Below are positions 1 through 6,797 of a DNA stretch of 40,419 nt, piece by piece (position 1 is the first letter of the stretch; each line of letters opens with the position of its first letter). The DNA is taken from NCBI GenBank assembly GCA_937902105.1, contig CALGTP010000046.1, positions 1-40,419 of the forward strand, written 5' to 3'. This DNA comes from an uncultured Actinomycetes bacterium. GTDB lineage: Bacteria; Actinomycetota; Acidimicrobiia; Acidimicrobiales; Ilumatobacteraceae. The notes below the pieces were generated by a model. The model was given only the letters and a program-made list of their open reading frames with translations, ran no database searches and was not told the DNA's origin. The translations under genes and the position numbers were made by a program.

Positions 1-96
1 TTCGACTACTTCAGCAACCACTGGGGTCTGCTCATTCTCGAGGGTCACTTCGACTACTTCAGCAACCACTGGGGTCTGCTCATTCTCGAGGGTCAC
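1..96. repeat. Perfect 48-bp tandem repeat, at least two copies
   Basis: Bases 1-48 and 49-96 are identical. Each unit encodes 16 residues in frame in the - strand gene. The array begins at the window edge, so the copy number is unknown. Identity at synonymous positions points to recent duplication or ongoing slippage. Reads from long repeats may also be collapsed in assembly. Confidence 0.95.
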
Positions 97-1464
97 TTCG
101 ACTTCGCCTTCTGGCTTGGCTGGCGACTCAGGTGCCACTACGGCTGCTTCAAGCACAGGCGTTGGGGCAGCGGCGAGAGGGGTTGCAGGTGGCTTTGGAG
201 GCAATTTTTTTGTGGGCGGGCGCACGGCTCGCAAAGGTTTCGGTGTGTGGCTTGAAGCCGTTACCTCGATGCCCAAAGCGAGAGCGATTTGCGGAATGAG
301 GGCGCTCAATCGTTGAACCGTTTTGGTCAACTCAACTGAAAGCACTTCAGGCTTCGAAGTGACAATTATTTGAGAGCGAATCGGAGCGAAGGCAACGGCT
401 TCTAAAACGGCAATCCAACGCTCGTTCGGTGCATCTGAAATCAAACTTAATGAAGTTGCCACTGCCAATCGACGACCCAATTCATCGGGAAATATGGCTC
501 CTGCTTTGGGTGGCTGACCAGAGAGTTTGAGGGCTCGAACGATACGTCCCACTCCAAGGGAGGCTTCAATGTCTTGCAACCACTTCTGGTAGTCCTGTTC
601 GGCGCGAGCCGTTAAACCACTGCGCAATTCAGCGACAAGTTCGCGGCAGTTTTCTGAGCGTTCAATCAACGGATCGGATGCTGCAGAGACGACACTTCGA
701 AGATCTCCGAGATCGAGTTCAGCCAAATCACGCTTGGCGGCCTGTGCTCGGTCAAGCCATTCTGCTACTCGTAAGCGGGGGAGAAGATTCTCCGCCATCT
801 GCACAACAGCTTGTTCTGGCATGGTTGGTTTGCCTTGCTCTGCTAAAGCGAGATTGGCATCCTTGATCCGTTGACGCACTGTCTGCATTCCTTGCAGAGC
901 CAACTCAGCAATTGAACGCTGCTCTTCGGGCAGTTCGCTCAGGACAGCTTTACGATTGACGTTGAGCGGCTTGAGCCGCTTAGCGCGGGGACGCTGAGGT
1001 AATTCAGGTGGCGCTTCAAAATGTGGGCGGCGTGGAGTTCGTGTCTTATCGGTCGCTGTTGTTGGCGCACCATCGCGGCGCGGTCGGCGATCTGGGCCAG
1101 TGCCAGCACGTGCACCATCACGGGTAGGACGATCGCCTCGTGCGGGACGATCGCGTCGATCGCCACGATCACTTTTTTCTTTTCGTGCGAGTTGCTGAGT
1201 AACGGCTTCAAAAGGCCTGTCATTTCCTTTGACGGTAATCGTCTCTACTTTGTCAACCTTGACGCGACCTTGCACAACACCCAAGACGGTGATGCCGTCA
1301 ATATCGAAGTCGGCTTCCACTTTCAGTACATCACCGGTTTTTGATTCCTGTGGAAGGACGCTTGGCTGCAAAATACCTTTGGGCTCGCGTGCGCCAGCCG
1401 CGCGCCACGTCCAAGTACCATCGGAGCGCAAACTTGTTAACTCAATTTCAATCCTTCGAGACAT
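1..1464 (-). CDS. Conserved protein of unknown function, C-terminus cut by window edge
   Basis: Open from ATG at 1464 to the first base of the window (488 codons, no stop), so the 3' end is missing. I do not recognise a named family. Residues 1-80 form a beta-rich module with the stretch GDVLKVEADFDIDGI, which could be an OB-like fold. Residues about 98-148 are an Arg/Asp/Gly-rich linker (RGDRRDRPARGDRP type), as seen in RNA- or acid-binding disordered segments. Residues about 160-400 look helical. The tail is Pro/Ala-rich and ends in acidic 16-residue units (EVTLENEQTPVVAEVV) encoded by an exact 48-bp tandem repeat. It is divergent from the gamma-carbonic anhydrase gene across a 66-bp gap. 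The reading frame is certain because codon content is consistent throughout; function is unknown. Nucleic acid binding is only a guess from composition. Confidence 0.85.
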   Translation of the reverse strand, partial: MSRRIEIELTSLRSDGTWTWRAAGAREPKGILQPSVLPQESKTGDVLKVEADFDIDGITVLGVVQGRVKVDKVETITVKGNDRPFEAVTQQLARKEKSDRGDRRDRPARGDRPTRDGARAGTGPDRRPRRDGAPTTATDKTRTPRRPHFEAPPELPQRPRAKRLKPLNVNRKAVLSELPEEQRSIAELALQGMQTVRQRIKDANLALAEQGKPTMPEQAVVQMAENLLPRLRVAEWLDRAQAAKRDLAELDLGDLRSVVSAASDPLIERSENCRELVAELRSGLTARAEQDYQKWLQDIEASLGVGRIVRALKLSGQPPKAGAIFPDELGRRLAVATSLSLISDAPNERWIAVLEAVAFAPIRSQIIVTSKPEVLSVELTKTVQRLSALIPQIALALGIEVTASSHTPKPLRAVRPPTKKLPPKPPATPLAAAPTPVLEAAVVAPESPAKPEGEVEVTLENEQTPVVAEVVEVTLENEQTPVVAEVVE

Positions 1465-1530
1465 GGAAAGCAACCCTATCGTGAAGGATGAACAGTGCCT
1501 TAGGGTAGGCAAAAGTGCTAATTTTCACTC

Positions 1531-2049
1531 GTGCCGATTTACGCCTTGGGTGAACGTATCCCAACGATTCATCCCGATGCCTATGTTCACCCGGATGCTG
1601 TGATCATAGGATCAGTCACCATTGGGACTCATAGTTCGATATGGCCCGGGGCGGTCCTGCGGGGAGACGACGGGGACATCATCATCGGTGATAGGACGTC
1701 AATTCAAGACGGTTCGGTGCTGCACACCACCCATGTTTTTCCGACAATTGTCGGCAACGATTGCGTGATTGGTCATATCGTTCATCTTGAGGGGTGCACG
1801 ATCGAAGATGGCTGTTTGGTGGGTAACGGCTCAATTGTAATGCACCGTGTGATCGTGCGTTCGGGAGCAGTGGTGGCTGCCAACGCAGTACTTTTAAATG
1901 GACTTGAAGTGCCTAGTGGGGCCCTTGCCGTGGGGGTCCCCGCCGTTATCAAATTAGATAAAGCTCGACCAGCAGAGATCGCTATGGGTGCTGCCTCCTA
2001 TGTTGCGCGGGCGGCGATCTATAAAGAAAAACTACGGAGACTCGATTAA
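1531..2049 (+). CDS. Gamma carbonic anhydrase-like left-handed beta-helix protein
   Basis: 172 residues from a GTG start. Hexapeptide repeats of the left-handed beta-helix fold run from about residue 10 to 140, followed by a C-terminal helix (YVARAAIYKEKLRRL), as in the YrdA/PaaY/CaiE-like group. Residues expected at the active site include R44 and D46 (LRGDDG), Q59 and D60, and metal ligands H65 (VLH) and H82 (GH). The third metal ligand, normally in an LHGC motif, is Glu87 here (HLEGC), with an extra His at 85. Metal binding or carbonic anhydrase activity is therefore uncertain, and an acyl- or thioester-related role known for some relatives is possible. It lies 4 bp upstream of prmA and is probably co-transcribed with it. 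Confidence 0.88.
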   Translation: MPIYALGERIPTIHPDAYVHPDAVIIGSVTIGTHSSIWPGAVLRGDDGDIIIGDRTSIQDGSVLHTTHVFPTIVGNDCVIGHIVHLEGCTIEDGCLVGNGSIVMHRVIVRSGAVVAANAVLLNGLEVPSGALAVGVPAVIKLDKARPAEIAMGAASYVARAAIYKEKLRRLD

Positions 2050-2053
2050 GAGC

Positions 2054-2902
2054 ATGGCTCTGTCGATTATCGTCTCGACGACTGCGGAGCAGGTTGAGTT
2101 AGTTAGTGATGTGTTGTGGTCGCTTGGTGTTGTGGCGATTGAAGAGCACTGGGATACGGATCACGAGGTGCGCTTACAAACATCGCTCGGCAACGATCGA
2201 GAAGTCGTGACCCAAGTCTTGAATTCTTTATCTTGGTCGGCGACATGGATCTTGAGTGAAGTTGACGAAAATGTGGGGGATAACTGGAGGTCGTTTGCCA
2301 AACCTGTGCTTGTGGGAAAACGTCTCGTGATTGCTCCTCAGTGGTCATCCGCAACACAGATTGATGAGATCCTGAGAGCGATGGATAATTCGCAAGAGGC
2401 CCTTATTGTCACGATTGAGCCGGGTAGTACCTTCGGTATGGGTGATCATCCGACCACGATGGCAAGTTTGTTAGCGATCGAAAAATACTTATTGTTGGAC
2501 GACGAAGTTATTGATGTCGGCTGTGGTAGCGGTGTTCTTGGAATCACCTCTTTGCTCCTCGGAGCGCGTCGCGCCACGGGAATTGATATCAGCGCCGCGT
2601 CTATTGAAGTTTCGCGTGCCAATGCCGAGAGTAATGGGGTTACTGATCGATGGAGTGTGAGCACTGATGCGCTTGAGCAGATTAAATCGCCAGCGAGGAT
2701 CGTCGTAGCCAACATTTTGGCTCCGGCGCTCATTGAACTGAGTGAACAATTGCGACGGCTTGTCAGCCCCACTGGATTCTTAATTATCAGCGGAGTTTTG
2801 ACGCAAAACTATGCACATGTGGCTGAGGCGCTACGACCATTACGAGAAGTCGATCGTATTGAACTAGAGCAATGGTCAGCGGTCGTTTTCACTCACGAGT
2901 GA
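2054..2902 (+). CDS. prmA: Ribosomal protein L11 methyltransferase-like (PrmA family)
   Basis: 282 residues from ATG 2054, which follows the upstream stop by 4 bp. A longer in-frame start at 1988 would lie inside the upstream gene and adds no conserved sequence. An N-terminal substrate-recognition domain (about 1-70) is followed by a Rossmann-fold SAM methyltransferase. The PrmA hallmark EPGSTFGMGDHPTT is at 122-135, SAM motif I VIDVGCGSG at 152-160, an acidic GIDIS after the next strand, and VANILAPALI as the post-motif IV loop. The family trimethylates ribosomal protein L11 lysines and N-terminus. Length is close to the usual 290. The stop codon sits within a long hairpin shared with the convergent kinase gene. 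Confidence 0.9.
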   Translation: MALSIIVSTTAEQVELVSDVLWSLGVVAIEEHWDTDHEVRLQTSLGNDREVVTQVLNSLSWSATWILSEVDENVGDNWRSFAKPVLVGKRLVIAPQWSSATQIDEILRAMDNSQEALIVTIEPGSTFGMGDHPTTMASLLAIEKYLLLDDEVIDVGCGSGVLGITSLLLGARRATGIDISAASIEVSRANAESNGVTDRWSVSTDALEQIKSPARIVVANILAPALIELSEQLRRLVSPTGFLIISGVLTQNYAHVAEALRPLREVDRIELEQWSAVVFTHE

Positions 2903-2908
2903 AAACGA
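2883..2908. terminator. Inverted repeat between convergent prmA and kinase genes
   Basis: Bases 2883-2894 and 2897-2908 are perfect 12-bp complementary arms around a 2-base centre. The structure includes the prmA stop codon and ends 7 bp before the kinase stop. It lies where both transcripts must end, which suggests a bidirectional terminator. No run of T follows on either strand, so an intrinsic terminator of the classical type is not proven; it could act as a 3' stabilising hairpin. Confidence 0.55.
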
Positions 2909-2915
2909 TGAGCTC

Positions 2916-3803
2916 TTAATTGACCAAGTAATCAATCTCGGAGAGTGTCGGCAGTGAAGTCACGGCGCCATGTTTAGTGGCCGCCAATGCTCCTGCTGCC
3001 GACGCCCGCCGAGCAGCGGTAGTGATGTCTAATCCGGAGGCGAGAGCACATGCCAATGCGCCACATGCCGCATCGCCAGCTCCTGTGGTGTCAATAGCCC
3101 GAACGGCAAATGGCGGAATTTGTTGTTCGCCGTCAGCAGTGATGATTTTGATGCCGCGCGCGCCCAAGGTGACGACGACAATCGAAACCCCAGCATCTAA
3201 AAGCGCTGATGCGCCACCGAGAAGCGCCACCTCATGTTGATTGGGCATAATGACATCGCATAATTGCAAAATTGAACGATTCAGTTCGCTGGCTGGAGCC
3301 GGGTTTAGAATTGTCTGTGCTCCACCAATTTTGGCGATTGCTAATGCCGATTCAACAGATGCGAGTGGGATCTCTAATTGGCACAGAAGAACCCTCGAGT
3401 GCAGCAAGATATCGCGATGAGCCTCAATCACGCTGAGCGAAAGATTCGCATTTGCGCCTGGCACGACAACGATTGAATTTTCTCCATGCGTGTCAACGTT
3501 GATTAATGCCCGCCCCGTGGGGTCATCGTCATCAGTGACATAGGCAGCGATTCCTTCTTGAATCATCAGGCGATGCAGGGTGTCACCTGCGTTGTCTTTG
3601 CCTAGGCAAGTAATGAAAGCAGTGTCGGCACCTGAGCGGCGGCATGCCACGGCCTGATTGAGGCCTTTGCCACCTGGAAATTCTGCAAAACGCGTGCCGA
3701 GAATGGTTTCACCTGGTGCCGGGAGGCGCTCGACTGTGGCGACTAGGTCAAGGTTGGAACTTCCTACGACGACGACATCATAGGAATGCGAACCGTTACT
3801 CAT
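2916..3803 (-). CDS. rbsK: PfkB-family carbohydrate kinase, ribokinase-like
   Basis: 295 residues from ATG 3803, near the usual length of ribokinases (about 300). The substrate-binding N-terminal signature GGKGLNQA is at 44-51. The C-terminal PfkB signature DTTGAGDAACGAL is at 238-250, with D244 as the expected catalytic base. The glycine pair in GGKG and the NPAPA motif (167-171) fit ribokinase (ATP + ribose to ribose 5-phosphate) better than fructokinase or adenosine kinase. No ribose transporter or pentose operon lies beside it, so the substrate is an inference; another nucleoside or sugar is possible. Transcribed alone, with WhiB 87 bp upstream on the same strand. Confidence 0.85.
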   Translation of the reverse strand: MSNGSHSYDVVVVGSSNLDLVATVERLPAPGETILGTRFAEFPGGKGLNQAVACRRSGADTAFITCLGKDNAGDTLHRLMIQEGIAAYVTDDDDPTGRALINVDTHGENSIVVVPGANANLSLSVIEAHRDILLHSRVLLCQLEIPLASVESALAIAKIGGAQTILNPAPASELNRSILQLCDVIMPNQHEVALLGGASALLDAGVSIVVVTLGARGIKIITADGEQQIPPFAVRAIDTTGAGDAACGALACALASGLDITTAARRASAAGALAATKHGAVTSLPTLSEIDYLVN

Positions 3804-3833
3804 GGTTCTAGTGAATCATCTGGCAGTTGCGTT

Positions 3834-3843
3834 AACACGTGTT
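3834..3843. promoter_or_regulatory. Short palindrome upstream of the kinase gene
   Basis: A perfect 10-bp palindrome (AACACGTGTT) is centred about 35 bp upstream of the ribokinase start, in the only gap where its promoter can lie (3804-3890). Sugar kinases are often repressed by LacI- or GntR-type proteins binding such sites. With only one copy and 10 bp this may be chance. Confidence 0.22.
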
Positions 3844-3890
3844 TAAAGTGATTGGAGTGATCGTTCTGCAATAATAACGAGGCCTAATCC

Positions 3891-4271
3891 TCAACCGACG
3901 TTAGCGCGAATGCCGATCGGAGCAATCAAGCGGTAACCCGCTTGATGTCGTTCATCTTCGCTCTCGCCACCCCATAGTCCGTACTCATGATTGTCGCGTG
4001 CGAATGAGCGACACATGTCTTGGACATTGCAACTGGCGCAGACCATGCGAGCCATGGATTCACGACGTTCGCGCGCTTGAGGGCGTTCGGCGGTTGTCGG
4101 GAAGAACAGGTGAGTCATGCCACGACATGCACCGACATCCATCCAGTCATCTTCGGTCTGCTGACGATGATTTAAAAATTCGGTATAAGCCACAAGTTCC
4201 CCCGAGATTAATATTTTTGACCTAAGAAAATTCCCCCACTTGCGGCGAAACTTCCGCGACAACATGATCAC
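3891..4271 (-). CDS. WhiB-family iron-sulfur transcriptional regulator
   Basis: 126 residues if ATG 4271 is used. Four cysteines match the family [4Fe-4S] pattern: C49, then C78-x2-C81-x5-C87. The turn motif GLWGG is at 98-102, followed by SEDERH. WhiB (Wbl) proteins are found only in actinobacteria and their phages; they bind sigma factor region 4 and respond to redox, NO or cell-cycle cues. The first 40 residues are basic and not conserved in shorter family members. An internal GTG (codon 27) preceded closely by GGGGAA is an alternative start giving about 100 residues. Which Wbl subclass (WhiB1-7, WhiD) this is cannot be told from sequence alone. The C-terminal tail lacks the basic AT-hook of WhiB7. 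Confidence 0.93.
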   Translation of the reverse strand: MIMLSRKFRRKWGNFLRSKILISGELVAYTEFLNHRQQTEDDWMDVGACRGMTHLFFPTTAERPQARERRESMARMVCASCNVQDMCRSFARDNHEYGLWGGESEDERHQAGYRLIAPIGIRANVG

Positions 4272-4306
4272 TTTAGACTTAAGTAATCATTGAGTCAATA
4301 AAAATC

Positions 4307-5368
4307 TCATTGAATGAAGTGGCGGAGACCTGCCACAAAATGATCCAAGTCTGCTGGGCGGGTATCCCAGGCGGTCATCCACCGCACTTGGTGGGCATGA
4401 GGATCCCAATCGTAGAAAAAGGACCATTCACGTAACGGCTCAATCTGCTCGGGGGGCAGGATAGGGAAAATGCTATTCACCACGGGTGGCTGATCCAGAA
4501 CCACTCCAGAGAGGTGGCATGTCTGCTCAAACAGTTGAGTTGCCATGTCATTGGCGTGAGCCGCGTTTTTGAGCCACAGGTCATCGGCAAGTAGGGCCGA
4601 AAATTGCGCCGAGATGAAGCGCACCTTCGAAGGAAGTTGAGTCACTTGTTTTTGCACAAAGGGTGCTGAACGGGCCAAGTCACGGTTGAGATAAATGACC
4701 GCCTCGCCATACATGATTCCATTTTTGGCCCCGCCAAAGGAAATGACATCAACCCCGGCGTCAACCGTGAAGGAACGTAATGCCTCTTGGTTGCCTCCCA
4801 ACGCCGCTGTGGCATTGGCGATTCTGGCTCCATCGAGATGGACGGTCATGCCCATTGAGTGCGCCGCGTCACAAAGATTCGCAATCTCGGCGGGGGAGTA
4901 CAGGGTTCCCCATTCGGTGCTTTGGGTGATGGATAAAACGCTGGGTTGAACGTGATGCACCACTCCCAAGGCATGTGCTTGCGAACGCACTTGATCGGGA
5001 GTAATTTTTCCGCCAATTGCTGGAAGGTCAATCAGTTTGGCTCCGAGGATGCGCTCGGGGGCACCTGTCTCATCGACATTGATGTGTGCTGAATCGCTGC
5101 AGATGACTGCCCCAGCGGGGGAGAGCATCGTGGCCAGTGCCAAGACATTGGCCCCCGTGCCATTCCACACCATGAAGGTCTCAACCTGTTGTCCAAAAAG
5201 TTCACTAAAAGCGTCACGAGCCTGTGCGGTCCAGGGGTCGTCGCCGTAGGCAGTGGCGTGAGCCGCATTAGCTCGATTGAGAGCCTCCATCACAACCGGA
5301 TGCACTGTGGCGTTGTTGTCACTGGCGAAGCGATGTTCCGGGGCAGGGGGTAGTACTGGCGAACTCAT
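4307..5368 (-). CDS. ltaE: Low-specificity L-threonine aldolase
   Basis: 353 residues from ATG 5368. The frame stays open to ATG 5446, but the extra 26 residues are unlike the family, whose conserved part begins at SDNNATVHP (16-24). Fold type I PLP enzyme: HLDGAR at 177-182 gives the cofactor-binding Asp, and K215 in SFGGAKNG is the Schiff-base lysine. It cleaves L-threonine or L-allo-threonine to glycine and acetaldehyde. This could feed glycine to the cleavage system encoded 5-13 kb downstream; that link is inference. The upstream region shared with the divergent zinc-ribbon gene carries a 22-bp palindrome. Confidence 0.9.
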   Translation of the reverse strand: MSSPVLPPAPEHRFASDNNATVHPVVMEALNRANAAHATAYGDDPWTAQARDAFSELFGQQVETFMVWNGTGANVLALATMLSPAGAVICSDSAHINVDETGAPERILGAKLIDLPAIGGKITPDQVRSQAHALGVVHHVQPSVLSITQSTEWGTLYSPAEIANLCDAAHSMGMTVHLDGARIANATAALGGNQEALRSFTVDAGVDVISFGGAKNGIMYGEAVIYLNRDLARSAPFVQKQVTQLPSKVRFISAQFSALLADDLWLKNAAHANDMATQLFEQTCHLSGVVLDQPPVVNSIFPILPPEQIEPLREWSFFYDWDPHAHQVRWMTAWDTRPADLDHFVAGLRHFIQ

Positions 5369-5431
5369 CTTGCGAGTCTGCCGAAATAAATCATGATGTG
5401 CGCAGTTCACCTCAAATGAATCCATTCTGTG

Positions 5432-5444
5432 GAATAATTTCGTC
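5432..5444 (+). promoter_or_regulatory. Possible leaderless promoter -10 for the zinc-ribbon gene
   Basis: An AT-rich GAATAAT lies 7 bp upstream of ATG 5445 and no ribosome-binding site precedes that ATG. This spacing is what is expected when transcription starts at the A of the start codon, which is common in actinobacteria. No convincing -35 is visible. Confidence 0.3.
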
Positions 5445-5456
5445 ATGACGAAATTA
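5435..5456. promoter_or_regulatory. Perfect 22-bp palindrome over a start codon
   Basis: Bases 5435-5445 and 5446-5456 are exact reverse complements with no spacer. The dyad covers the ATG of the + strand gene (5445) and sits 67 bp upstream of the likely ltaE start on the - strand. It is a strong candidate operator for a dimeric repressor controlling one or both genes. The regulator is unknown. Because of the symmetry both strands begin with the same four codons (MTKL), which explains the spurious long start of ltaE. Confidence 0.55.
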
Positions 5457-5822
5457 CCGACAGGGGTACAGGGGCGGGCAGTAGGTGGGATTCGATGCCG
5501 TTGGTGTCGCCGGGTTCTGCCTGAGCAATCTGGAGCCGGGCGGACACGGGTCTTTTGTTGTCAAGCCTGCAGGCAATGGGATTGGGTGGCTCGTCAACGT
5601 GCTCGTGAACTGAAAATCAGCGAGGATGAATTGGTCATTGCCCGGGCGGTGATTGATTCCTTGTACGACGATCTCTATGTCTTAGCCTGCGCCGTTGATG
5701 ACACTGAACGTGAACTCAAGGCTGCCAAGCCGACGGTGCGCAGTATCACGGAGGCCTTGGAGTGGATGATGGAGGCGGCTCGACCATTGCGGGATCGAAC
5801 ATTGACGCCCCAGAAGACGTGA
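5445..5822 (+). CDS. Small zinc-ribbon protein of unknown function
   Basis: 125 residues. C18-x2-C21 and C38-x3-C42 followed by RQWDWVAR form a zinc-ribbon like the short CxxC...YCSxxCRQ module found in many actinobacterial proteins. Residues 53-112 are predicted to be helical and charged, possibly a coiled coil. There is no enzyme motif. It stands alone, divergent from ltaE and convergent with the FKBP gene. The start codon lies inside a perfect palindrome and no Shine-Dalgarno is visible, so leaderless translation is likely. A DNA- or RNA-binding role is plausible but not shown. Confidence 0.75.
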   Translation: MTKLPTGVQGRAVGGIRCRWCRRVLPEQSGAGRTRVFCCQACRQWDWVARQRARELKISEDELVIARAVIDSLYDDLYVLACAVDDTERELKAAKPTVRSITEALEWMMEAARPLRDRTLTPQKT

Positions 5823-5916
5823 ATCCCTGAGAAATGTTCGCCCATAATAATCGTTATGACACATACAACTGATAAAAGGAAAAACCATTCCAGATCGGAT
5901 ATCCCCTGCTTATGCC

Positions 5917-6297
5917 TCAGTTGACGTCAATGAGGTCAACGATGAAGATCAACGTTTCGTTACCTTTGATCACTCCACCTGCACCTCGGCTGCCATAACC
6001 AAGTTCTGGCGGGATCGTTAACTGGCGGCGACCGCCAACTTTCATTCCGGCCACGCCTTGATCCCAACCACCGATGACTTCGCTCGCTCCGAGGCGAAAT
6101 GAGAAGGTTTCATGTCGATCCCACGAGGCATCGAATTCTTGGCCAGTGCTCCATGCGACGCCGACATAATGCATCACCGGACGAGAACCTGAAGTCGCCT
6201 CTTGACCACTGCCGACAGTGATGTCATCGATGATCAAAGAGGTCGGTGGATCACCGGCTGGGACGTTAATGGATGGCTTTGCTAGTTCAGAAGACAT
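5917..6297 (-). CDS. FKBP-type peptidyl-prolyl cis-trans isomerase
   Basis: 126 residues from ATG 6297, a single FKBP domain with a short N-terminal extension. Typical motifs: HYVG at 43-46, FDAS at 55-58, VIGGWDQGV at 74-82, and IPPELGYG at 95-102, which build the hydrophobic proline-binding pocket. No signal peptide or lipobox is visible, so a cytoplasmic folding role is likely. It is 10 bp downstream of the thioesterase gene on the same strand and is probably its operon partner. The 94-bp gap downstream (5823-5916) shows no clear terminator. Confidence 0.93.
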   Translation of the reverse strand: MSSELAKPSINVPAGDPPTSLIIDDITVGSGQEATSGSRPVMHYVGVAWSTGQEFDASWDRHETFSFRLGASEVIGGWDQGVAGMKVGGRRQLTIPPELGYGSRGAGGVIKGNETLIFIVDLIDVN

Positions 6298-6307
6298 GTC
6301 ATTGATG

Positions 6308-6745
6308 CTATTGGGCGGGGTTCTTTTTAGGACGCATATATGTGCCTTGAGCGACCGCTACCGGCTTGGACTCGTCGTCGGTATAAGCCACAACAGAACC
6401 AACAATGGAACGTGATCCGAGGCTATTGAGTGTGGCCCGAGCACGGAGCACCTCTCCCCTTGCTGGACGGAGGAAACGGATCGACATTTCGCTGGTGAGG
6501 GTCATTGGTTCCATACCCGTGGCAGAGAGCGCAGCATAAAAAAGAGCAGCATCACAGATACTGAAGACTGTTGGACCACTAATAATTTTTCCAGGTCGCA
6601 ATGAAGCAGCGCTTGGATACATCACCGCTACCGCCATCGCGAAACTCATAACTTCGCAGGCATTTTGATTACCTCCAAATGCGCCTCCGATGAAAGCGTT
6701 CATTTCTTCGACAGAGACTAAAGATGGTAGTGAATAATCGATCAT
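6308..6745 (-). CDS. PaaI-type hotdog thioesterase
   Basis: 145 residues, a single hotdog fold. The central helix segment SGPTVFSICDAALFYAAL contains D65 at the catalytic acid position. The C-terminal strands (SEMSIRFLRPARGEVLRARATL, then SIVGSVVAYTDDESKPVAVAQGTY) are typical of PaaI/YdiI acyl-CoA thioesterases. The usual HGG before the helix is replaced by SGP, so substrate range cannot be inferred. Divergent from the PLP enzyme gene across 52 bp, upstream of FKBP. Confidence 0.82.
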   Translation of the reverse strand: MIDYSLPSLVSVEEMNAFIGGAFGGNQNACEVMSFAMAVAVMYPSAASLRPGKIISGPTVFSICDAALFYAALSATGMEPMTLTSEMSIRFLRPARGEVLRARATLNSLGSRSIVGSVVAYTDDESKPVAVAQGTYMRPKKNPAQ

Positions 6746-6797
6746 TACTTAACCGTAGTCAAGGTACGGCTCTTTTTCTTGCCTAGAGTTCTAGATC

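Noticed and set aside
1021-1344. ORFs on the + strand opposite the first gene
   Set aside because: They are shadows of the long - strand frame that is open for 488 codons with family-like composition.
1988-2053. Upstream start for PrmA
   Set aside because: It lies within the gamma-carbonic anhydrase gene and adds no conserved residues; ATG 2054 gives the normal length.
5369-5446. Upstream start of threonine aldolase at 5446
   Set aside because: The extra 26 residues are outside the family and result from the palindrome that places an ATG on both strands.
5823-5916. Terminator between the zinc-ribbon gene and FKBP
   Set aside because: No hairpin with a T-run is visible in the 94 bp; nothing is called there.
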